Part shown: positions 16,535 through 24,405 of the stretch, in pieces
Layout of the letters: each line of letters opens with the position of its first letter
How positions within the stretch are numbered: position 1 is the stretch's first letter
Assembly (NCBI RefSeq): GCF_001544095.1
Contig: NZ_BCPT01000012.1
Coordinates: 36,178-100,177 of the forward strand
Origin: Enterococcus casseliflavus NBRC 100478
GTDB lineage: Bacteria; Bacillota; Bacilli; Lactobacillales; Enterococcaceae
Reading direction: 5' to 3'
Length of the DNA stretch: 64,000 nucleotides
Made by a program: the position numbers and the translations under genes
The notes under the pieces: generated by a model
Database searches by the model: none
What the model saw: the letters and a program-made list of their open reading frames with translations, nothing else
What the model was told of the DNA's origin: nothing

Positions 16535-17236
16535 ATGGCGAACTACCATGACATCGCTGCCGATTTACGGAGCAAAATCAATCACGGGTTTTACGAAGAA
16601 GAGAAAAAATTGCCGAAGCAATCCGAACTGGCTGCGGATTATCAAACGAGCCGCGTGACGATTCAAAAAGCATTGAATATTTTACAAATGGAAGGCATTA
16701 TTTACGGTAAAAAAGGCACGGGTACGTTTATCAGTGATTCCTATTCAACCTTCGATTACAACGCCAAGATCAATCGCGGGCTGACGAAGCGCCTTGGAGA
16801 GACAGGAAAAATCACCAGCAAGATCATTTCTTTTGCCATTCTTTTTCCCGATGAGAAAGAACAAGAAAAACTAAAAATTCGCAGTGACCAGCAAATTTAT
16901 GATATCGTTCGTCTGCGTCTATTTGACGATGTACCCGTTGTTTTAGAGTATACCATCATGCCGCTTCATGTCATTCCTGGCATTACCGAAGAAGTCTTAT
17001 CCTCTTCCGTCTATAGCTACATCACGAACCAACTCCACTCTTCGATTGGAACATCTGTCCGTCGTATCAAAGCGGATCGTGCAGACACCTATGACCAGCA
17101 ATACTTAGCTTGTGCCGCCACCGATCCCATTTTAGAAGTTGAGCAAACGGTTTACCTCGGCGATGGGACGCCTTTTGAATTTTCCCAATCAAGGCACCGC
17201 TATGATATGGGGGATTTTATTGTTGTAAATAATTAA
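16535..17236 (+). CDS. GntR/HutC-family transcriptional regulator
   Basis: A 233-residue regulator: N-terminal winged helix (about 1-68, with QSELAADYQTSRVTIQKAL as the recognition region) and a C-terminal UTRA effector domain (about 90-230). The start is ATG 16535, with GAGGTG 6 bases upstream; the long frame before it has no site. Divergent from the EIIC-GH1 operon, so the likely inducer is a phosphorylated beta-glucoside. Confidence 0.85.
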   Translation: MANYHDIAADLRSKINHGFYEEEKKLPKQSELAADYQTSRVTIQKALNILQMEGIIYGKKGTGTFISDSYSTFDYNAKINRGLTKRLGETGKITSKIISFAILFPDEKEQEKLKIRSDQQIYDIVRLRLFDDVPVVLEYTIMPLHVIPGITEEVLSSSVYSYITNQLHSSIGTSVRRIKADRADTYDQQYLACAATDPILEVEQTVYLGDGTPFEFSQSRHRYDMGDFIVVNN

Positions 17237-17237
17237 T

Positions 17238-17287
17238 ACGCTGCGGATCAAGTGCCTCTAAGTGAGGAGCGATACGCAGCGCATTTT
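17238..17287 (+). terminator. Terminator between convergent genes
   Basis: A stem CGCTGCGGATC / GATACGCAGCG encloses a small GCCTC/GAGG helix, followed by ATTTTA. It lies between the GntR regulator and the convergent serine hydrolase gene. Confidence 0.6.
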
Positions 17288-17289
17288 AC

Positions 17290-18054
17290 TTAAAAATATT
17301 GCTGATAGACTGTTTGACCAATTTCTCTTAGCCAACTGATCCCTTGACCACTACCGGTTTTATCATAGGAAAATGCCGCAATGATGATCGTCGTTTCATT
17401 GGCTTGTAAATACGCTACATCGTGTTCGATGCGGTCAAGACGGCCTGTCTTATTAAAAATGCGGCAAGCGGGCTGCGCAGTTTCCGCAAAATTTCCCGCT
17501 AATCCTTCTTGAAATTGCTGCTGATTTAAGGGTGAAAACCCTAGTGCAGCTTCTTCTCGTTTAACACACCTTAGTAGTAGTTTAGCAGCCGCCGAGGGGG
17601 TCAAGCGGTTCTCTTTGTCTTTGATCGGTCGCATCATATACCGTTCAAATTGAATCTCTGGCTCCTGAATCCAGGCCTGAAGCGTGGGCAACCCTACTAA
17701 GTCCAATAGTACATTGGTCGCAGTATTATCAGATACGGCGATCATCGCCGTGAGAAGTTCACTGATGGTCCAACCTTTCTTCTGAGGAAAAAGACGGATC
17801 ACCCCAGCACCCCCTGTCAGATCAACGGCGTTCACACCGATCAGCTGTTGCGGATCGATTTTTTCTTCGATAATCTGTTCAAGATAATAGGCATACAAAA
17901 CAAGCTTACTGATACTCGCTGCCGAAAACGACTTTTGACTCTGATAGTCAATGAGACATTCCGTTGGCGTACCGATCCATAAACCCATTTCCAAGGTTGT
18001 CTGATAGTTTTCTAGAATAGGCTTAATTGCTACACGCAAGTCATCTTTTCCCAT
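17290..18054 (-). CDS. Class A beta-lactamase-like serine hydrolase
   Basis: A 254-residue protein of the penicillin-binding/lactamase fold with SISK (SxxK, about 48-51), VSDN (SDN, about 108) and FNKTG (KTG, about 215). No signal peptide is visible. The ExxLN omega-loop motif of true class A lactamases is not evident (KDKENRLTP in that region), so drug resistance should not be assumed. The start is ATG 18054, with AAAGGGG upstream. It is the last gene of the murein-peptide operon, suggesting a peptidase or amidase role on cell-wall peptides. Confidence 0.7.
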   Translation of the reverse strand: MGKDDLRVAIKPILENYQTTLEMGLWIGTPTECLIDYQSQKSFSAASISKLVLYAYYLEQIIEEKIDPQQLIGVNAVDLTGGAGVIRLFPQKKGWTISELLTAMIAVSDNTATNVLLDLVGLPTLQAWIQEPEIQFERYMMRPIKDKENRLTPSAAAKLLLRCVKREEAALGFSPLNQQQFQEGLAGNFAETAQPACRIFNKTGRLDRIEHDVAYLQANETTIIIAAFSYDKTGSGQGISWLREIGQTVYQQYF

Positions 18055-18090
18055 CAAATGCCCCTTTCCTTACGATCATGAAAAGAATGT

Positions 18091-19002
18091 TCATGAGCAT
18101 TCCTGTGATGCATTCGGCTGGTTTTGCCAATAACGCGCCACAACTGCGAGTTCTGGTTCATAATTAGAGCCAGTGATTTTGGTTTTCATGACCCGTGACC
18201 CAGGTGTTCTTGAATGAATCATTTCGTCATCCCCCAAATATAGACCGACATGATGGACTTCGCCTTTTCCTTCTTCATAAGCAAACAACAGCAGATCCCC
18301 TGGTTGTGCCTGACTGTAAGGTACGATGTTTGCTTGTTGTGCTTGCTCGATCGTATCTCGGGGGATTAAAATACCATGAAGTCGATGCAGCGAATACATG
18401 AATCCAGAACAATCAAAGCCACTGCCGCTAATGCCTGCCCAGACATAGGGCTGGTTTATAAATTGTTCTGCCAATGCTATTATTTTTTCTGGGAGCTTTG
18501 CCCATGTGTCCGATAGGACGTGAGCAAAAGCTTTAGCGATCGTTGCTGATCCATTAGGCGTAGCCACTTGATAGGAATCTGCGGTTTCCCCAACAAGTGG
18601 TAAAACTGTTCCAAAAGAAACAAGTCGTGTGGTCGAGTCAAAAACAAGCACGGCTTCTTTTGCAATCACCCCAATCCTTCTTTTAGCTGGTGCATAATCT
18701 GGTGGCAATGGCTTCAATACCTCGTTCGGCAGATAACCGGGATACCCGAGTGGGTGTTTATTGCTTTTTTGATCCAAGACGATCACATGGGACCAACCAT
18801 CCGTTTGGGTGATGACTTCTACTATCGTCCCATATAATACTTCGGAGTCCACTAAGCTTTCCTGATAAAGCCGCATCGTATCTTCATCAGTCAAAAAAGT
18901 GTGCAGCGCTTCTAAAGGAAATGCTTTGATTTTTGCTAGTACTTTGTTTTCTTTGGGTTCCTTCCATAAGAAGGAAGAGCCAGCCTGAACAATTTGTTTC
19001 AT
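18091..19002 (-). CDS. NlpC/P60 (C40) cell-wall peptidase, YkfC-like
   Basis: A 303-residue protein with two SH3-type domains (about 1-170) and a C-terminal NlpC/P60 catalytic domain: Cys in FDCSGFMYSLHR (about 204), His in VHHVGLYLG (about 255). Lack of a signal peptide and resemblance to YkfC suggest a cytosolic gamma-D-glutamyl-diamino-acid endopeptidase acting on imported murein peptides. The start is ATG 19002 behind GAGGAG. It follows the epimerase with a 21-base gap. The neighbours fit the Bacillus ykf pathway. Confidence 0.8.
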   Translation of the reverse strand: MKQIVQAGSSFLWKEPKENKVLAKIKAFPLEALHTFLTDEDTMRLYQESLVDSEVLYGTIVEVITQTDGWSHVIVLDQKSNKHPLGYPGYLPNEVLKPLPPDYAPAKRRIGVIAKEAVLVFDSTTRLVSFGTVLPLVGETADSYQVATPNGSATIAKAFAHVLSDTWAKLPEKIIALAEQFINQPYVWAGISGSGFDCSGFMYSLHRLHGILIPRDTIEQAQQANIVPYSQAQPGDLLLFAYEEGKGEVHHVGLYLGDDEMIHSRTPGSRVMKTKITGSNYEPELAVVARYWQNQPNASQECS

Positions 19003-19023
19003 CTTTGCTCCTCTCATAACTAT

Positions 19024-20097
19024 TTATTCGTTGATTCCTAGACCGATGCGTTCGGTGACCCTCAAGCTTCCTGGACGCTGAAGAATCCCTTGCATTTCAG
19101 GGGAAGTCGTTTGGGTCTCCCACATAAAAGGAACGTCCAGATCATAAAATTGGACGTCGGCCATCCCCAAGGCAAAATGGGCGGCTGCCGCCATTCCCCC
19201 ATACCCTTCAATCATCGAACCGACCATCACTGGCATTTGATGCTCTTTTGCCAAGTGATAAATTTTTTGTCCCTCTTTGATCCCGCCGCTTTTCATCAAT
19301 TTAATGTTCAAATAATTGCAGCAGTTTTCAGCAATCAAACGTTTGGCATCCTCATAGGAAAAAAGACTTTCATCAGCCATGATTGGAATCGTCGTACGAG
19401 CAGTCACATAGCTGAGTCCAGCAAAATCATGGGCTTTTACTGGCTGTTCAACAAACTCGATCGGAATGTCTTGCCATTGGTCTAAAATCTGCACCGCTTC
19501 TTCTTTGGTCCAGCCTTGATTCGCATCAATTCGAAAGGGAATCTTTCCTGCCAAGCGTTCATTGATGCGGCGAATTTTGGCAACTTCCTCTTCGATCGTT
19601 CCTGCCCCTAGTTTGATTTTCAAGGAGCGAAATCCCGCCTGGACTTTCGCTTGGGCATCATGCAGCATCTGCTCCTGTGAGCCAACACTGATCGTATAGT
19701 CGGTTGTCAGTGTATTGGCAGAACCACCTAAATAGCGGTAAAGAGGCAAGTTGGCCGCTTTTGCCAGTGCATCATGCAACGCGATATCAATCGCCGCTTT
19801 AGGGCTCGTATGATGCTGGATCAACGCATGAAGCTCATCCATTACTAGCAATTGGGCATCTACCTTTCTGCCTAACAGGAACGGGGCAAAGACCGTTTCG
19901 ATATCTTTTAAAATACTTTCTTTTGTATCACCGGTGATCACTTCGGTAGGTGCTGCTTCTCCGATGCCAACGATCCCATTATCAAAAAAAAGCAGCACTC
20001 GAATCACTTCGACGGCGTGCACTTCTCTGAGCGCCGTTTTAAAGGGTGCATTCAGCTGGATCGGAATTCGTTTGGTTTCAACTGCTGTGATTTTCAT
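19024..20097 (-). CDS. L-Ala-D/L-Glu dipeptide epimerase, YkfB-like
   Basis: A 357-residue enolase-superfamily enzyme. Visible catalytic elements are KIKLGAG (KxK, about 156-162), metal ligands in RIDANQGW, EFVEQP and MADESLF, and the second base in INIKLMKSGG-like NIKLMKSGG. The family converts L-Ala-D-Glu to L-Ala-L-Glu during murein peptide recycling. The start is ATG 20097 with GGGAGG 7 bases upstream. It lies between the OppA-like gene and the NlpC/P60 peptidase, matching the pathway order. Confidence 0.85.
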   Translation of the reverse strand: MKITAVETKRIPIQLNAPFKTALREVHAVEVIRVLLFFDNGIVGIGEAAPTEVITGDTKESILKDIETVFAPFLLGRKVDAQLLVMDELHALIQHHTSPKAAIDIALHDALAKAANLPLYRYLGGSANTLTTDYTISVGSQEQMLHDAQAKVQAGFRSLKIKLGAGTIEEEVAKIRRINERLAGKIPFRIDANQGWTKEEAVQILDQWQDIPIEFVEQPVKAHDFAGLSYVTARTTIPIMADESLFSYEDAKRLIAENCCNYLNIKLMKSGGIKEGQKIYHLAKEHQMPVMVGSMIEGYGGMAAAAHFALGMADVQFYDLDVPFMWETQTTSPEMQGILQRPGSLRVTERIGLGINE

Positions 20098-20117
20098 TGG
20101 TGTTCCTCCCAAAAAGA

Positions 20118-20181
20118 AAAGCAGTTCTTATCTAGCTAAAATGAATACGTCATTGTTCGCTGCTAGAAAAAGAACTGCTTT
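20118..20181 (-). terminator. Hairpin between the binding-protein gene and the epimerase gene
   Basis: Perfect 12-bp arms AAAGCAGTTCTT (20118-20129) / AAGAACTGCTTT (20170-20181). On the minus strand the 3' arm runs into TTTTCTTTTT. It may attenuate transcription after the binding-protein gene, giving more of it than of the downstream enzymes. Confidence 0.55.
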
Positions 20182-20285
20182 ATTCCTTGTTATCAAGTTG
20201 CTAAACATTCTAGTAACGTTTTTCTCGTCTGCTGCCCTCTTTGGCGAAGTCAGACAATGAATAGACAAAAGGAGCTTTTTTCTCC

Positions 20286-21947
20286 TTATTCTTCGACAAA
20301 GACATTTTTATAATCATAGGCCGCGCCAACACTATGAACGATGAGGCCTTTGATTTTTGGCGACCGTAGATGTGCTTCAGCACTTTGGAAGAGTGGAATA
20401 ACGCCTAAGTCGTCGTTTAAGATTTTTTCTGCTGCTACCATATTTTCCCAACGGGCTTCTGGATCGTTAGCATTTTCATTGGAGGCTTGTTCGATCAATT
20501 GATTGTAGTCATCATTTAGCCATTTTCCACGATTATAGGAACTGTCTTTTTTGAACAATTCCAAAAAGTTGATTGGATCTGCATAATCCCCGATCCAGTT
20601 GTTCATGACCATCTCAAAATCGCCGCTATTTGAACGATCCAAGCGCACAGAAAATGGAACGTTTGTGACTTCGACAGTCAGCCCATCCAGTGTTTGCTGC
20701 AAGGTGCCTTGAATGTATTCTGCCATTTTTTTCGATTGATCGGTATCTGATGTCAACAGTTCAAAAGACAATGTATCGATCCCCAGTTCAGCTTTTGCCT
20801 TTTCCCAATATTCTTGGGCTTTTTCTTCGTCAAAGGCTAACGTGGTTGCCGCATCCTCGACAAAATCAGCCTTTGTCTCTGGATTAAACGCTAGGTCAGA
20901 AGGAACAAAACCGACCGCCGGTAAGGAGCCGTTGCCTAAAATATTGTCAACGATTTGTTGTCGATTCATACTATACGAAATGGCTTGGCGCAGATTTGCA
21001 TTTCGAAAAGGCGAATCTTCTGGTGCTTGATTCATTTCTAAATACTGAGTGGTTGCACTAGGCTGAACAATGTAATCAGGATGATTCACATTCTGCATCG
21101 CCAATTCACCGCTTAAAATAATGTCATCGGCTTGTCCGCTTTCGTACAAGTTATAAGCGGTCGATGAGTCTTTCACGACATCAAAGTTAATTGTTTCAAG
21201 TTTGACCGAATCGGCATCCCAATAATCGGGATTTTTCGCCAATGTCCATTGGATGTCGGTGCCTGGTCCAGCATAATTGGTCAATAGGAATGGTCCATTG
21301 TACGCCGCGTTTTCACTGGTTAAGGCATATTGGTCACCGAACTCTTCCACGACACGCTCGTTTTGTGGGAAGAAAGTTGGAAAAGCCAGTAAAGATAAAA
21401 AGTAAGGCGTCGGTTTTTCTAACGTGATTTTTAATTCATGATCATTGACTGCTTCGATCCCTAACTCGCTTTTATCTAGCGTACCATCTGAAATAGCGGC
21501 AGCGTTTTTAACGGGTGCCAGCATATAAGCGTAATTGGAAGCAGTGGCTGGATCAACGGTGCGTTGCCAGCTAAAAACATAATCAGCTGCAGTAACTGGA
21601 TCGCCATTGGACCATTTTGCCTCTTCCCGCAGTGAAATGGTGTAAGAAAGCCCATCTTCACTAACTTCAGCGTCTTCGCTTGCACCAGCGATCACAGGAA
21701 CATTGTTTTCATCTAAGCGATAAAGACCTTCATAGGCGTTGTTTAACGTGATAAAGCTGTAAGAGTCGGTTGCTAAAGAAATATCTGCACTGCCCATCTC
21801 TGCCGAAAATTGCACATTGATCACTTGCTCTGCAGAAGAAGCGGCTGATGAATCCGTCTCGTTATCTTCATTGCCATTTTGACAAGCTGCTAAAAATAAG
21901 CTGCCTAGTAACACAAGCGATACTGCATATTTGCTACGTTTCCCCAT
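20286..21947 (-). CDS. Oligopeptide ABC transporter substrate-binding lipoprotein (OppA/MppA-like)
   Basis: A 553-residue secreted lipoprotein with the lipobox LFLAAC near residue 22, a Ser/Glu linker, and the SBP family 5 domain (YTISLREEAKWSNGDPVTAADY, about 105-125). It captures peptides outside the membrane. No permease or ATPase genes lie beside it, so it must use a shared Opp transporter. Next to epimerase and peptidase genes, murein tripeptides or tetrapeptides are the likely ligand. AAGGGGATG precedes ATG. Confidence 0.85.
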   Translation of the reverse strand: MGKRSKYAVSLVLLGSLFLAACQNGNEDNETDSSAASSAEQVINVQFSAEMGSADISLATDSYSFITLNNAYEGLYRLDENNVPVIAGASEDAEVSEDGLSYTISLREEAKWSNGDPVTAADYVFSWQRTVDPATASNYAYMLAPVKNAAAISDGTLDKSELGIEAVNDHELKITLEKPTPYFLSLLAFPTFFPQNERVVEEFGDQYALTSENAAYNGPFLLTNYAGPGTDIQWTLAKNPDYWDADSVKLETINFDVVKDSSTAYNLYESGQADDIILSGELAMQNVNHPDYIVQPSATTQYLEMNQAPEDSPFRNANLRQAISYSMNRQQIVDNILGNGSLPAVGFVPSDLAFNPETKADFVEDAATTLAFDEEKAQEYWEKAKAELGIDTLSFELLTSDTDQSKKMAEYIQGTLQQTLDGLTVEVTNVPFSVRLDRSNSGDFEMVMNNWIGDYADPINFLELFKKDSSYNRGKWLNDDYNQLIEQASNENANDPEARWENMVAAEKILNDDLGVIPLFQSAEAHLRSPKIKGLIVHSVGAAYDYKNVFVEE

Positions 21948-22416
21948 TTTTACTCATCCCCTTCTAACATTCAGATAATTCAAAAAATTCTGTTTGTTGT
22001 ACCGAGTTTACCGCATGTTTATGCAGCCTGTCAATTTAACACGACCAAAAAATGTAAGAGGTTACATAGTTGTGTCAGAAGCGCTCTTCTGAATGTAAAA
22101 AGTAGAAAAGAGCGACTTTATACTGAATATCGTTGAAAGGAGTCGTGCCAAGAAAGCATACAAAAAAGTCCTGATCTTCTAGTAATCAGAACTTTTGATA
22201 CTTTCTTATACATCATTTCGCAGGTAAAATGGATAAAAAAACTTTCTTAATTTTCCTTCCCTTTCACACAAAAAAAGAAGACATAAATTTCGTCTTCATA
22301 GCGCTTTCTCAGAGCCTTCCCACTTTTTTGCCTTTCAACTCAAGGAATAAAAGAAATCTCCTCAGAAAGTAAAAAAAACGTATCTATTTTAAAATGGGAG
22401 TGGTACACTAAACAAA
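21948..22416. other. Gene-poor stretch with several hairpins
   Basis: I see no credible gene. Three hairpins are present: CGCTCTT/AAGAGCG at about 22082-22114, AAAGTCCTGAT/ATCAGAACTTT at about 22165-22194, and GAAGAC/GTCTTC at about 22278-22298. The last is followed on the minus strand by seven T and could end a minus-strand transcript. The binding-protein promoter should lie near 21960-22080. Confidence 0.4.
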
Positions 22417-22481
22417 CGAAGAGTATTGCACGTGAGAAAAGAAAGACTTCCCCAAGTATCCATTTTCTCCAATACTCTTCG
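22417..22481 (+). ncRNA. Structured element, copy 2 (conserved CTTCCCCAAG loop)
   Basis: A 12-bp perfect stem CGAAGAGTATTG / CAATACTCTTCG, a second helix GAGAAAA / TTTTCTC, and a terminal ACTT-CCCC-AAGT hairpin. It shares the loop and architecture with 12085-12145. A terminator follows at 22491-22517 on the plus strand, consistent with a small RNA of roughly 100 bases. Not matched to any RNA family I know. Confidence 0.5.
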
Positions 22482-22490
22482 GACTCTTCA

Positions 22491-22517
22491 GTACGTATAT
22501 TAATTATACGTACTTTT
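22491..22517 (+). terminator. Terminator after structured element 2
   Basis: Stem GTACGTATA / TATACGTAC with a short AT loop, then six T residues (22514-22519 region). No plus-strand protein gene precedes it, so it most likely ends the small RNA. Confidence 0.7.
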
Positions 22518-22593
22518 TTCATTTGTTCAAGGCTTTTGAATGATTTAATCAAAAAATGAAAATCGATAAAAATGTACAAATTCCTTACGCTAA

Positions 22594-22623
22594 TTGACAA
22601 TGATTCTCAATTAGCGCTATACT
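22594..22623 (+). promoter_or_regulatory. Promoter overlapped by a Fur box
   Basis: TTGACA (22594-22599) and TATACT (22618-22623), with an 18-bp spacer. The -35 and spacer are covered by ATTGACAATGATTCTCAAT (22593-22611), a 9-1-9 inverted repeat with one mismatch and a close match to the Fur-type TGATAATNATTATCA core. Iron-replete repression is predicted. Confidence 0.7.
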
Positions 22624-22657
22624 AAATGAAATCACTCACAGTCAAAGGAGGAATTTC

Positions 22658-22993
22658 ATGTATATCCGTACCGTCGCATTTGAAGTCATTCCAGAAGGCA
22701 AAGACATCTTTCTTGCTAAAATGAAAAAAGATACCGCCTCAATGAAAACATTTGCTGGCTGTCACTCTGCTGAAGCTTGGTTTTCAGAATCAAAAGACCG
22801 CCTCGTTTTCCAGTTGGTGTCAAAATGGACTGAGAAAAAAGCATTTCAAGCTTGGTTAAAACGCCCCGAACATCTGCAAAAGCACCGAGAGGCGTATCGA
22901 GCAGAAAAGGAAGGAACTGCAAAACCGAGCCTTGTTTTGTCCAAAACAGGTCAAGAATTTGTCTTGATCGATGAAGAGCCTACTCCTAGTTAA
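22658..22993 (+). CDS. ABM-fold monooxygenase, IsdG/HmoA-like, Fur-regulated
   Basis: A 111-residue ferredoxin-like alpha-beta-barrel protein. Trp66 and His76 in QAWLKRPEHLQKH keep the 10-residue spacing of the IsdG Trp/His catalytic pair, but the usual N-terminal Asn is not seen (MYIRTVAFEV). Family members degrade heme to release iron; some ABM proteins do other oxidations. GGAGG precedes ATG. The Fur-type box over its promoter supports an iron role. Single gene with a strong terminator-like hairpin. Confidence 0.72.
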   Translation: MYIRTVAFEVIPEGKDIFLAKMKKDTASMKTFAGCHSAEAWFSESKDRLVFQLVSKWTEKKAFQAWLKRPEHLQKHREAYRAEKEGTAKPSLVLSKTGQEFVLIDEEPTPS

Positions 22994-23001
22994 ACGATAC
23001 A

Positions 23002-23044
23002 AGCGATCCACCAAAGCTGATTCCGTTCGCTTTGGTGGATCGCT
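23002..23044 (+). terminator. Hairpin after the monooxygenase gene
   Basis: Perfect 16-bp stem AGCGATCCACCAAAGC / GCTTTGGTGGATCGCT followed by a weak TTTCTTG. It lies between convergent genes. Confidence 0.65.
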
Positions 23045-23067
23045 TTCTTGTTCAGTATCTCTCTTTT

Positions 23068-23841
23068 CTATTCTACCGTTCGCTCGTTCAGGGTTCTTCC
23101 TTGCTGATCTTTTAATTGAAGCCAGCCATTGGTCCCCCCATAGTAAAGAAACATGCCGACCTCATTGACACTTTTTAATACGACGTCTGCAATCGTTCGT
23201 CCCTCTTTGATCGCTGATTGATTCTCTTGCCGTATCTTTTCTGCTAATCGAGCTGAAAAGCCCACCGAGCCGTCTTTGTTCAAAGGAACCTCTTGACGCA
23301 AAGTAGCGCCTTTTTCAATTCGAACCTCGTTGCGTTTCTGCCAATAGACCGTTGCTGTACTTCCTTGATAATCCACCATAAAGGGTTCATCTTGTAATTC
23401 TTTTGACCATTTATGACGAGGCTTACCCCCTTTTTTCACCGCTTTCGTTTCCTTTTTGCTGGTAGATACATAACCCAGAAAATCGATCAAGCAATCAAAT
23501 GGTTCCGCACAAACAGCGACCCCTTGTTGCAGTTCCTGTGGAATCACGATAGGTGCGTTGGAAGCATTGGACAGTTGATATTTCTCTTGATAATAGGCTG
23601 CTAAGTATGGCGCCATGATCTCCCAAGGTGGTGTAAGGATCATTAAGCGATCATATTCTTGCTTGTCATCAAATGTTTTCTCATCTGCTACTGATAGTAA
23701 TTGGCCTTCTTTTATGGCTAAGAGGACGGTATTGTCTTTTGTTTCAATAAGTTTTCCTTTAACAATTTGCAGTTGCCCTGCTTCCTTCGGCAATTCAAAA
23801 AGCATCTGTTTGTCATCAATGACCGTTTTTTCTAATTCCAT
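23068..23841 (-). CDS. Hypothetical protein, 257 residues
   Basis: I do not recognise the family. No signal peptide or membrane helix. A lysine-rich middle (KKETKAVKKGGKPRHKWSKE, about 130-149) separates an alpha/beta N-terminal half from a C-terminal half ending in FLYYGGTNGWLQLKDQQGR. GGGAGCGAA lies upstream of ATG 23841. Single gene; the composition looks native and the frame is long and unbroken, so it is a real gene. Confidence 0.6.
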   Translation of the reverse strand: MELEKTVIDDKQMLFELPKEAGQLQIVKGKLIETKDNTVLLAIKEGQLLSVADEKTFDDKQEYDRLMILTPPWEIMAPYLAAYYQEKYQLSNASNAPIVIPQELQQGVAVCAEPFDCLIDFLGYVSTSKKETKAVKKGGKPRHKWSKELQDEPFMVDYQGSTATVYWQKRNEVRIEKGATLRQEVPLNKDGSVGFSARLAEKIRQENQSAIKEGRTIADVVLKSVNEVGMFLYYGGTNGWLQLKDQQGRTLNERTVE

Positions 23842-23913
23842 TTCGCTCCCTGCTTTCTGCTAGTTTCTCGCCCATTATAGCATGTATTTTTCTACGCAGC
23901 GGTGTCCAAGAAT

Positions 23914-23950
23914 CAAAAAAAGAGGCTGCTTCCAAGAAACAGCCCCTTTG
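23914..23950 (-). terminator. Terminator of the 75-residue gene
   Basis: Stem AAAGAGGCTG / CAGCCCCTTT with a short loop and, on the minus strand, a T run formed by the A stretch at 23914-23920. Confidence 0.7.
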
Positions 23951-23999
23951 TTAAGGGAATTGGTTTACGTGCATGGCTTCGTTTGATTGGGATTAACCC

Positions 24000-24227
24000 T
24001 TAGCTAGAAAAGCATTCAACCAATGCTGGTTGATAGATCTCGTTGTATTTTGCCACAACTCGTCCACAACGTTCTTCAAGCTCGTCATGATCAGTCTCTT
24101 CATAACGGATCACATGCAAAACCGCACAACGTTCCATTTTTCTGACCACTTCTCCGATAACGCGGCTTTCTAAACCGACTGGTTTACATTCATATGCTTT
24201 ACCTAATACAATTGTTTCTGCTTCCAT
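24000..24227 (-). CDS. Small hypothetical protein, 75 residues
   Basis: A short cytosolic protein (EAETIVLGKAYECKPVGLES) with a basic-acidic middle (EETDHDELEERCGRVV) and four cysteines. TAAGGAG lies before ATG 24227. It is bounded by its own terminator. The family is not recognised; such small proteins are common in enterococcal genomes. Confidence 0.6.
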   Translation of the reverse strand: MEAETIVLGKAYECKPVGLESRVIGEVVRKMERCAVLHVIRYEETDHDELEERCGRVVAKYNEIYQPALVECFSS

Positions 24228-24405
24228 AATGCGCTCCTTACTACTCGTTTCTCTAATTGTATTATCATCTTATCATCTAATTCTAATAAAATAAAGCGAT
24301 ATGCATGTCCATTTAAAACGAAAATGAAAAAAGTGCCCATTATTCAATGAACACTTGCTTTGTAAACGTTATATTGTTTTTTGCTAATTATTAAGAAATG
24401 ACGAT

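Noticed and set aside
17290..18054. Calling the serine hydrolase a beta-lactamase resistance gene
   Set aside because: No signal peptide or ExxLN motif is seen, and the operon context points to murein peptide metabolism.
22340..22600. Minus-strand 86-codon frame across structured element 2
   Set aside because: No ribosome site, and it runs through the hairpin and its terminator; the conserved feature there is the RNA-like fold, not protein.
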